Assembly (NCBI GenBank): GCA_020854105.1
Contig: JADZGB010000002.1
Span: forward strand, 251,695 to 315,694
Length of the DNA: 64,000 nt
Source of the DNA: Burkholderiales bacterium
Lineage (GTDB): Bacteria; Pseudomonadota; Gammaproteobacteria; Burkholderiales; SHXO01
Direction of reading: 5' to 3'
The notes beneath the pieces were generated by a model. That model had not been told where the DNA came from. It saw only the letters and a list, made by a program, of their open reading frames with translations, and did not search any database. Below are positions 38,502 to 45,644 of this stretch, piece after piece. The stretch's first letter is position 1, and every line of letters begins with the position of its first letter. Position numbers and translations under genes: made by a program.

Positions 38502-39362
38502 ATGCGCGGCCATCCAAGCACCGGCTTTCGACTTCCATCCGTGTCCGTGGTTTCGCCGGCATCTCCCGCCCTGGTCCTGGATCAGGTGACCTGCACGTTT
38601 CCAGCGCGCGGCCGCATGCGTGCGGACTACACCGCGGTGCGGGCGGCGTCGCTGCGCGTATTGGACGGGGAATTCGTGTCCCTGGTCGGGCCGACCGGCT
38701 GCGGCAAGTCCACGCTTCTCAATCTGGCGGCCGGCTTGCAGGCACCGACCGAAGGCGAGGTGCGAATCTTCGGGACACCCTCGAGCGGATTGAACGCCAG
38801 CGCCGGCTACCTGTTCCAGACCGATGCCCTGTTCCCCTGGCGCACCGCTCTGGACAACGTGGCCATCGGTCTCGAGCTGCGCGGCGTGGTCCGGGAACAG
38901 GCGCGCGAGCGCGCCCGGGAATGGCTGCAGCGGGTCGGACTCGCGGCGCACGCGACCAAGTACCCGCACGAGATGTCGGGCGGCATGCGCAAGCGCGCCG
39001 CGCTGGCGCAGATGCTGATCCTCGAGCCGCGCATGCTGCTCATGGACGAGCCATTCTCCGCCCTCGACGTGCAGACGCGCCAGTTGATGGAGAACGAACT
39101 GCTTGGCCTCTGGGCACAGGCGCGGCGCTGCGTGCTGTTCGTGACGCACGACCTGGAGGAGGCGATCGCCCTGTCCAACCGCGTGGTCGTGCTCTCCGCC
39201 GGTCCGGCTTCGCATCCGATCGCCGAGTACGAGGTCGATCTGCCGCGGCCGCGCGACGTCCAGGAGATCGCCATGCATCCGCGCTTCGTGGAACTGCACC
39301 GCGCGATCTGGAGCGCGCTCAAACAGGAGGTGATGAAGGCTCATGGACACGCGTTCCTCTGA
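38502..39362 (+). CDS. ABC transporter ATP-binding protein (SsuB/TauB-like)
   Basis: The 286 aa ATPase has Walker A GPTGCGKST at residues 63-71, the Q-loop LFQTDALFPWRTALDN, signature MSGGM and Walker B LLMDEPFSALD, then the His switch VTHDLEEAI. It powers uptake with the adjacent permease. Tandem ATGs at 38499 and 38502 and GTGs at 38541 and 38547 are all in frame. TATGAT at 38498-38503 could instead be a -10, in which case a GTG start would apply. It overlaps the permease by 20 bases. Confidence 0.92.
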   Translation: MRGHPSTGFRLPSVSVVSPASPALVLDQVTCTFPARGRMRADYTAVRAASLRVLDGEFVSLVGPTGCGKSTLLNLAAGLQAPTEGEVRIFGTPSSGLNASAGYLFQTDALFPWRTALDNVAIGLELRGVVREQARERAREWLQRVGLAAHATKYPHEMSGGMRKRAALAQMLILEPRMLLMDEPFSALDVQTRQLMENELLGLWAQARRCVLFVTHDLEEAIALSNRVVVLSAGPASHPIAEYEVDLPRPRDVQEIAMHPRFVELHRAIWSALKQEVMKAHGHAFL

Positions 39363-40155
39363 GCGCCGCACCTCCACGCGCGAGAGTCCGCTGTGGCCGT
39401 GGCAGGTGCTGCTGCTCCTGGGCCTGTTCGTGCTCTGGCACGTGCTCACCCGCACCGAGATCCTGCCGCCGTTCTTCTTCGGCGAGCCGTTGCAGGTGCT
39501 GGCCCGCATTTGGGACTGGTTCTCGACCGGGAGAATCCTGCCGCACCTGGGGGTCACCCTGCTCGAGACGCTGCTGGCCTTCCTGCTCGGCACCGTGCTG
39601 GGGCTGGCAGCAGGACTCTGGCTGGGACTCAGCCCGCGTGCCGCCAGACTGCTCGATCCCTACATCACCGCCTTCAATTCCATGCCGCGCGTGATCCTGG
39701 CGCCGATTTTCGCCGTCTGGTTCGGACTGGGGATCTGGTCCAAGGTGCTGCTGGGCGTGACGCTGGTGTTCTTCATCGTGTTCTTCAGCGTCTATCACGG
39801 CGTGCGCGAAGTCAGTCCGGTGCTGCTCGACAATGCGCGCATGCTCGGCGCGTCGCGCATGCAGCTGCTGCGCCACGTCTACCTGCCCAGCGCCATGGGC
39901 TGGGTGTTCGCCAGCCTGCACACCTCGGTGGGCATGGCCTTCGTCGGAGCAGTGGTGGGCGAATATCTCGGCTCCGCACGCGGTGTAGGCTATCTGATCC
40001 TGCAGGCCGAGGGCGTATTCGACGTGAACACGGTCTTCGCCGGCGTCATCGTGCTGACGCTTGCCGCACTGCTGCTGGACCGGCTGGTCACGCTGCTGGA
40101 GCGGCGGCTGATGAGCTGGCGCCCGAACGCGCAGGATCGGGGTGCACGCAGTTGA
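39343..40155 (+). CDS. ABC transporter permease (SsuC/TauC-like)
   Basis: The 270 aa inner-membrane protein has about six helices and the permease EAA loop DNARMLGASRMQLLRHVYLPSAMGWV-type region (key residues EAA-like NARMLGAS and VYLPSA). It forms the channel for the ATPase upstream. The ATG at 39343 lies inside the ATPase 3' end, indicating coupled translation. The LEA14-like lipoprotein gene follows 16 bases later. Confidence 0.92.
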   Translation: MDTRSSERRTSTRESPLWPWQVLLLLGLFVLWHVLTRTEILPPFFFGEPLQVLARIWDWFSTGRILPHLGVTLLETLLAFLLGTVLGLAAGLWLGLSPRAARLLDPYITAFNSMPRVILAPIFAVWFGLGIWSKVLLGVTLVFFIVFFSVYHGVREVSPVLLDNARMLGASRMQLLRHVYLPSAMGWVFASLHTSVGMAFVGAVVGEYLGSARGVGYLILQAEGVFDVNTVFAGVIVLTLAALLLDRLVTLLERRLMSWRPNAQDRGARS

Positions 40156-40171
40156 CCGGACAGGAGGAAGC

Positions 40172-40648
40172 ATGCAGGCAGTAGGAAGGATGGCAGTCGC
40201 GGCCGTGGCGCTCACGCTTGGTGCCTGCGCCGGCTTGCCGCGGGGCATGGAGCCGCTGTCGGTGACGCTGGCCGACGTGCGGCCTGGTCAGATCGGCCTG
40301 CTGGAACAGGAGTTCCTGATGAAGCTGCGGGTGCAGAACCCGAACAGCGTGGACGTGCCGCTGCAGGGCGTCGCATTCGACGTCGAACTCAATGGCAGGA
40401 ACTTCGCCAAGGGCGTGAGCCGGCAGGATGGCATCGTGCCGGCCTTCGGCGACCTCGTTCTGGACGTCAGGGCGATCAGCACGCTGGGCGACGTGCTGGC
40501 CCAGGTCGGCGGTGTGCGTGAGCGCCCGCCTGGTCGGATCGAATACCGGCTGCAGGGTCGGCTCGCGCCGGTGGCCGGGGCAGATTTGCCGTTCGATTCC
40601 AGCGGCAATATCGACCTGAGCGCGCTCACCGCGGGCACACCGAAATGA
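40172..40648 (+). CDS. LEA14-like (WHy-domain) lipoprotein
   Basis: The 158 aa product has a lipoprotein signal with lipobox LGAC at about residues 16-19 and a single LEA type 2/WHy beta-sandwich: VTLADVRPGQIGLLEQEFLM, KLRVQNPNSVDVPLQGVAFDVELNG. WHy domains are linked to stress tolerance, and in bacteria are often outer-membrane lipoproteins of unknown role. AGGAGGAAGC directly before the ATG is a strong ribosome site. Its TGA overlaps the ATG of binding-protein paralogue 2 (ATGA), so it is built into the ABC operon. Confidence 0.85.
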   Translation: MQAVGRMAVAAVALTLGACAGLPRGMEPLSVTLADVRPGQIGLLEQEFLMKLRVQNPNSVDVPLQGVAFDVELNGRNFAKGVSRQDGIVPAFGDLVLDVRAISTLGDVLAQVGGVRERPPGRIEYRLQGRLAPVAGADLPFDSSGNIDLSALTAGTPK

Positions 40649-41706
40649 TGTCACGCCGGCGTGCACTCGTCGGCCTGGGGCTTGTGCCGCTGTTCGCGTG
40701 CCGCGCCGCCCGCGCCCGGTCCGATGCGCGCAAGGTCAGCCTCGCAGTGGGCGGCAAGGCCGCCCTGTTCTACCTGCCGCTGACCCTGGCCGAGAGGCTC
40801 GGCTACTTCGCCGCAGAGGGCTTGCAGGTGAAAATCCTCGATTTCGCGGGAGGTGCCAAGGCCCTTCAGGCGATGATGGGCGGCAGTGCCGACTTCGTCT
40901 CCGGCGGCATCGACCATGTCCTCACACTGCGCGCAAGAGGGCAGAAACTGCAGAGCTTCGTGCTGCAGACCGCGACCACCTCGATCGCACTGGGCGTGGC
41001 CAGGGGCCGCACGTTCAGGAGCGCCGCGGATCTCGCGGGCATGAAGGTGGGCGTGACTGCGCCGGGCTCCAGCACGCACATGGTGGTCAATCACCTGCTC
41101 ACCGCCGCCGGGCTGCGTGCCGACGATGTGTCCATCATCGGCGTCGGGACCGGGCCTGCCGCGGTCGCCGCGATGAAGGCGGGGCACATCGACGCGCTCG
41201 CCAACGTGGAGCCGGCCATCACCATCCTCAAGCGCAGCGGCGCGATGAACGTGGTGGTGGAGACGATGAGCGAGCGGGGCTGCCGCCAGGTGTTCGGTGA
41301 ATTGCTCCCGGTCGGCTCGCTCTACACCCGGGAAGCGTTCATCCGCCAGAATCCGGCCATCGTGCAGGGGCTCACCAATGCCATGGTGAAGGCGCTGCTC
41401 TGGCTGCAGAAGGCAACGCCGCAGCAGGTGCTGCAGGCGGTGCCTGCCCAGTACGCGATGGGCGATCCGGCCGTCTACCTCGCCGCCTACCAGCGTTCGC
41501 GCCCGGGCTATTCTCGTGACGGAAGCATTCCAGCTGCCGGCGTGGCGGCGCTGTACGAGGCGCTGCGCAGGTTCGACCCGGCCGTGCGGGCCGCGCCCGA
41601 ATTCGACGTCGGGCAGGCCTTCGACAACCGCTTCGTGCAGCAGGCACTGAAGGGCACCGGCCAGGCGAGCTCCGATGGCGCCTCGCGCGTCATCGCGATT
41701 TCCTAG
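40645..41706 (+). CDS. NMT1/SsuA-like ABC transporter substrate-binding protein (paralogue 2)
   Basis: The 353 aa product begins MMSRRRALVGLGLVPLFACR, which looks like a Tat-type (SRRRALVG) or lipoprotein signal, and shares FYLPLTLAERLGYFAAEGL, DFAGGAKALQAMMGGSADFVSG and GVTAPGSSTHMVVNHLLTAAG with paralogue 1. The Cys at position 19 is preceded by LFA, a possible lipobox. It is translationally coupled to the LEA14-like gene. Its TAG interlocks in CTAG with the stop of the convergent PLP-enzyme gene. Confidence 0.88.
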   Translation: MMSRRRALVGLGLVPLFACRAARARSDARKVSLAVGGKAALFYLPLTLAERLGYFAAEGLQVKILDFAGGAKALQAMMGGSADFVSGGIDHVLTLRARGQKLQSFVLQTATTSIALGVARGRTFRSAADLAGMKVGVTAPGSSTHMVVNHLLTAAGLRADDVSIIGVGTGPAAVAAMKAGHIDALANVEPAITILKRSGAMNVVVETMSERGCRQVFGELLPVGSLYTREAFIRQNPAIVQGLTNAMVKALLWLQKATPQQVLQAVPAQYAMGDPAVYLAAYQRSRPGYSRDGSIPAAGVAALYEALRRFDPAVRAAPEFDVGQAFDNRFVQQALKGTGQASSDGASRVIAIS

Positions 41707-42698
41707 GTGCGGGCTTCCCCTGCGCTGCCCAGCCAGCGGCACACGTCGCGCACGTCCACGTTGCCGCCCGAGACGATGATGCCGACGCGCGCGCCGGCAG
41801 GCATCGCCACCTTGCGCTCGAGCAGCCCGGCGATGGCCAGTGCGCCGGTCGGCTCCACCACCATCTTCATGCGCTCCCACAGATAGAGCATCGCCCCCAG
41901 CAGCCGCGTGTCGTCGACCGTGACCATGTCGTGCACGCGCGTGAGCACGATGGGAAAGGTCACCTGGCCGAGCGAGGGCGTGCGTGCCCCGTCCGCGATG
42001 GTGTCCGGGTTCTGGCAGGACTGCAGCGTGCCGGTGCGGAAGCTGCGCGTGGCATCATCCGCGGCCTCCGGTTCCACGCCGATGACCTTGCAGTCCGGCG
42101 CGAGCGCGTGCGCGGCCACTGCGCAGCCGGAGATGAGGCCGCCGCCGCCCACGCACACGAACAGGTAGTCGAGCGCGCCCGCATCCTCGATCAGTTCCTT
42201 CGCGGCGGTGCCCTGGCCAGCCGCCACGTGAGGATGATCGTAGGGCGGAATCACGCTGAGCCCGCGCTCCTGCGCCAGCCGCACCGCCAGCTCCTCGCGC
42301 ACGATCGCGTGCCTGTCGTACGTGACCACTTCCGCGCCGTAGCCCTCGGTGGCAGCGAGCTTGACCCGGGGTGCGTCCTGCGGCATCACGATCACCGCAC
42401 GGCTGCCGAGCAGGCGCGCGGCCAGCGCCACCGCCTGTGCGTGATTCCCGGAGGAGTAGGCGAGCACGCCCCGCTCGCGCGCCGCGGGGCTCAGCCGGGA
42501 AATCGCGTTGTACGCGCCGCGGAACTTGAAGGCGCCGATGCGCTGGAAGTTCTCGCACTTGAAGAACACCCGGCAGCCGGTGCGCTCGTCCACCTGGCGC
42601 GAGGTCATGACCGGTGTGCGGTACGCGTGGCCGGCGAGCACGCGATGCGCGTCCGCCACGTCGTCGTAGTCGAAGGCCAGTTCCGTACGCTGGTTCAT
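41703..42698 (-). CDS. Threonine/serine dehydratase-family PLP enzyme
   Basis: The 331 aa fold-type II PLP enzyme has the PLP lysine in GAFKFRGAYNAI, SSGNHAQAVALAAR for phosphate and substrate contact, and the glycine loop FVCVGGGGLISG. With no C-terminal ACT domain it resembles catabolic threonine dehydratase, serine racemase or threo-3-hydroxyaspartate ammonia-lyase; these cannot be separated by eye. AGGAG eight bases upstream supports the start, which overlaps the M61 peptidase stop by ATGA. Confidence 0.9.
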   Translation of the reverse strand: MNQRTELAFDYDDVADAHRVLAGHAYRTPVMTSRQVDERTGCRVFFKCENFQRIGAFKFRGAYNAISRLSPAARERGVLAYSSGNHAQAVALAARLLGSRAVIVMPQDAPRVKLAATEGYGAEVVTYDRHAIVREELAVRLAQERGLSVIPPYDHPHVAAGQGTAAKELIEDAGALDYLFVCVGGGGLISGCAVAAHALAPDCKVIGVEPEAADDATRSFRTGTLQSCQNPDTIADGARTPSLGQVTFPIVLTRVHDMVTVDDTRLLGAMLYLWERMKMVVEPTGALAIAGLLERKVAMPAGARVGIIVSGGNVDVRDVCRWLGSAGEART

Positions 42699-44512
42699 CG
42701 CGCATCTCCTGATCCGAGCCAGTGCATGCGGCGACGGCGCCTCGCCGCATCGACCGCGAGAGTGAGGTGGCAGGTGTCCGCGGCAGCGGGCTGGGGCTCG
42801 AGTTCGCGCTCGATCAGCTCGTCGCGCCGGAACGCGTGCGCGCGCACGCGCTCGTTCGCCCGCAGGTCCTGCAACTGCTTGTCCAGCGTACGCGTACTCA
42901 CGCGCAGGCCGTCGAGCGCGATCAGCACGTCGCCTGCAGCCAGCCCCGCGCGTTGCGCGCTGCCGCCGCTCAGCACGTGCGTGAGCTTCGCGCCCAGTGG
43001 ATCGTCCGCCGTGCGCACACCGAGACTCAGCCGGGGGGCGGCCGGCTGCGCCGCGCGGCCGCCGCGGTCTGCCGGCGACTCGGCCTGCCGCAGATGCAGC
43101 CCGATGCCCATCCCGGCGAGCGCCTGCCGCAGCGGCAGCTCCCCGGTACTGCGCAGCGTCCGGTCGAAGAATCCGCGCAGGCGCAGGCCGGTCACCTCCT
43201 CCGCCAGGCGCTCCCATTCGCCCTCGGCGACCCCCGTGCCGGTGATCCCATGGCGCTGCCACAGGGCGAGCATGATGTGATCGAGCGAGCGGCGCCCGCG
43301 CGTGCGGCTGCGCACGTGCAGATCCAGGCATAGCGCGGCGAGACTGCCCTTCAGGTAGTAGCTCACCAGTGCGTTCGGCGAATTCTCGTCCTGGCGGTAG
43401 TACTTGATCCAGGCATCGAAGCTCGCATCCGACAGGTTCTGGCGCAGACGCCCGCCGGTGCGCAGCAGGCTGGTGATGTTGCGTCCGAGGATCTCGAGGT
43501 AATCCTGCACCGGGATCAGCCCGCTGCGCACGAGCGCGAGATCGTCGTAGTAGCTGGTGATCCCCTCGAAGGCCCACAGCAAGGTGGTGAAGTTCTCCCG
43601 CTGCAGGTCGTACGGTACGAAGGCAGCGGGTTTGATGCGCTTGACGTTCCAGGTGTGAAAGTACTCGTGGCTGCACAGGCCGAGGAAGGTCCGATAGGCC
43701 TCCGAGACCGCCTTCACACCCGCGCGCGGCAGATCGTCGCGCGAGCACAGCAGGGCGGTGGAGCTGCGGTGCTCGAGGCCGCCGTAGCCCTCGCCCAGGG
43801 CCGTCACCAGGAAGAGATAGCGTTTCATGGGCGCGGGTCGCCCGAACAGTCCGATGTGCCAGGTGCACAGCCGGCTCAGGTCGGCGCACAGGCGCTCCAG
43901 GTCGGCATCGTGGCGGCCGGTGATGGCGATGTCGTGCGCGACGCCGGCGGCCTGGAAGGTCGCGAGCGTGAAGGTGCCCATCTCCACCGGATGGTCGATC
44001 AACTCGTCGTAGTCGGCGGCCGCATAGGTGCCGAACCCGTACGCGGCAGCGCCCTTGCGCGGCAGCGTGGTGGCCACCCGCCACTTGCGGTAGCGCGCGC
44101 CGGGGGGAGGGCGCAGATCGACTTCGCAGGCGCGTGTCTCCAAGCCGATCACGCGCAGGAAGACCGAGGTGCCGTTGAAGAAGGCGTGGCTCGGGTCCAG
44201 GTGCGCCCCGCGCACCGACAGATCGAACGCGTACACCTCGATGGTGACGGTCAGTGGTCCGGTGCAGGGGGCGGCGCGCCAGGTGTCCTTGTCGATCTTC
44301 TCGATCGCCAGGTCGCGGCGTCCGCTGCGCGCACGTACGCTCAGCACATGGCGGGCGAAGTCGCGGATCAGATAGCTGCCGGGAATCCACGCGGGCAGGG
44401 CGAAGCACTGACCGGCGCCGTGCGGGTCCTGGATGGTGCAGCTGACTTCGAACAGGTGCGCTTCGGGATCGAGCGGGACGATGCGATAGCGGATCGGCGG
44501 CGTATTCTTCAT
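42695..44512 (-). CDS. M61 family glycyl aminopeptidase with PDZ domain
   Basis: The 605 aa protein has an N-terminal beta domain, a catalytic domain with the HExxH zinc motif in LGLCSHEYFHTWNVKRIKP and the downstream Glu in LLWAFEGITSYYDDL, and a C-terminal PDZ domain (TADDPLGAKLTHVLSGGSAQRAGL). No signal peptide is evident. M61 enzymes release N-terminal glycine and some alanine. It starts at 44512 and overlaps the PLP-enzyme gene by ATGA. The tail is unusually Arg-rich (AARRRRRMHW). Confidence 0.9.
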   Translation of the reverse strand: MKNTPPIRYRIVPLDPEAHLFEVSCTIQDPHGAGQCFALPAWIPGSYLIRDFARHVLSVRARSGRRDLAIEKIDKDTWRAAPCTGPLTVTIEVYAFDLSVRGAHLDPSHAFFNGTSVFLRVIGLETRACEVDLRPPPGARYRKWRVATTLPRKGAAAYGFGTYAAADYDELIDHPVEMGTFTLATFQAAGVAHDIAITGRHDADLERLCADLSRLCTWHIGLFGRPAPMKRYLFLVTALGEGYGGLEHRSSTALLCSRDDLPRAGVKAVSEAYRTFLGLCSHEYFHTWNVKRIKPAAFVPYDLQRENFTTLLWAFEGITSYYDDLALVRSGLIPVQDYLEILGRNITSLLRTGGRLRQNLSDASFDAWIKYYRQDENSPNALVSYYLKGSLAALCLDLHVRSRTRGRRSLDHIMLALWQRHGITGTGVAEGEWERLAEEVTGLRLRGFFDRTLRSTGELPLRQALAGMGIGLHLRQAESPADRGGRAAQPAAPRLSLGVRTADDPLGAKLTHVLSGGSAQRAGLAAGDVLIALDGLRVSTRTLDKQLQDLRANERVRAHAFRRDELIERELEPQPAAADTCHLTLAVDAARRRRRMHWLGSGDAR

Positions 44513-44797
44513 GGTCTGTCGCACGTGTGCGGCCGTTATTCTACGGTGTGGCAGGCCGCCTCGCGAACGGTGCCCGCAGAGCCCTTCAGCTGCCGGGCAT
44601 GCGCCGGTATTCGGGTCGTCCAGTTCGGGGTACCGGCACCGCGGTCCGGTCCGACAGGACAGCGTGCCACCGCCTGTGCGTGTCCCTGCCGCCATGGTGT
44701 GCAGACCTCCGCGGCCAGCGCCAGGTCGAAATCAGGCATGGCGCCGGCGCGCGCGCCTCGTCACGGGTGGGCGGCTCGGGGTACACTTGGGGCTCGA

Positions 44798-45211
44798 ATG
44801 CGTGTGCGTGCTTCATGCGCCGCTGCTGTCATCGCAACCAACATACCGAAGCCCGACACTCTGTCGTCGTACTCCGACACCGCCGTGCCCGACCAGACAT
44901 CTTCCCCTACCCAGTACCCGTCCGAAGCGGACCTCGATGGCTGCCTGCGCAGCCTGGCGCAGGAAGCTGGAGATCGATCCAGTGCACCGTTCCGCATCAG
45001 CATGGTGAGGCTGCATGGCAAGCCGCCGATGTATGCAGTGGTGATCCTCTCGCCGGCCCGGGAACCGCTGCGCCAGCGGCTCGGCCAGATCCTGTCGCGC
45101 AATTTCAGCCTGGGCGTGACCTCCATCATGCTCACCGTCGCCGACGCCCAGACCCTGCTGGCGCGCTGGCAGGCGTCGCGTCCCGCCGCCAACGATCAGG
45201 ACAAGACCTAG
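44798..45211 (+). CDS. Unrecognised 137-aa protein
   Basis: I do not recognise this protein. The first ~40 residues are low-complexity Ser/Thr/Pro/Asp (PKPDTLSSYSDTAVPDQTSS). Residues ~50-130 look like one small alpha/beta domain with alternating hydrophobic strands: FRISMVRLHGKPPMYAVVIL, REPLRQRLGQILSRNFSLG, VTSIMLTVADAQTLLARW. No signal peptide or metal motif is seen. TACACT at 44782 could be a -10 only 10 bases before the ATG. It converges with the YbdD-like gene, 10 bases apart. The 285 bases upstream hold no other gene. Confidence 0.6.
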   Translation: MRVRASCAAAVIATNIPKPDTLSSYSDTAVPDQTSSPTQYPSEADLDGCLRSLAQEAGDRSSAPFRISMVRLHGKPPMYAVVILSPAREPLRQRLGQILSRNFSLGVTSIMLTVADAQTLLARWQASRPAANDQDKT

Positions 45212-45221
45212 CCGGATCTTC

Positions 45222-45635
45222 TCAGCAGCAGCGGGAGAGCCGGTTCCACTTCTGTTCCTGGCGCCAGGCGAAGTGCTCGGCGCGCGTCATCGGCTGCCTG
45301 CCCGGATGCATGCGCGTCATGTGCCCCAGGTAGCGCTCGTAGGCGTCGTCGCCTGATATTTGGCGCACGAACCCCCACGTCAGCCACAGGGTCCGCCACA
45401 GCAGGTTGGGTACGAACCAGCCGGGGTGCACAGCCCGCGCCGGGAGGATCGGCTCGGCCAGCAGCGCCGGCAGCGGCGCCACCGCATGTGCCGGGTCCGG
45501 ACATTCCGGCAGCAGGCAGCGCAGCCCGGGCTCCGGCGCGTCGAACAGGCCCCCGGACGAGACCGTGCCGCCCTGCCTCAGCAGGGCGAGGAACTCGTCT
45601 TCGCGCTGGCGCGCGCGGGCTTCGTCCGGGGTCAT
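45222..45635 (-). CDS. YbdD/YjiX-family protein with N-terminal extension
   Basis: The C-terminal ~60 residues (LWRTLWLTWGFVRQISGDDA, YLGHMTRMHPGRQPMTRAEHF, RQEQKWNRLSRCC) match the small YbdD/YjiX (DUF466) proteins, which end in RCC and accompany CstA-type pyruvate transporters. The 137 aa product is about twice the usual ~65 aa; the first ~77 residues form a Pro/Leu-rich stretch with two Cys (GLRCLLPECPD) that I do not recognise. It starts 9 bases after cstA, as ybdD does in Escherichia coli, so it probably modulates CstA. Confidence 0.8.
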   Translation of the reverse strand: MTPDEARARQREDEFLALLRQGGTVSSGGLFDAPEPGLRCLLPECPDPAHAVAPLPALLAEPILPARAVHPGWFVPNLLWRTLWLTWGFVRQISGDDAYERYLGHMTRMHPGRQPMTRAEHFAWRQEQKWNRLSRCC

Positions 45636-45644
45636 CGTGCTGGC

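Noticed and set aside
44513..44797. A gene in the 285-base gap before the unknown 137-aa protein
   Set aside because: No frame here has a ribosome site, recognisable motif or consistent codon pattern; it holds at most weak promoter-like boxes.
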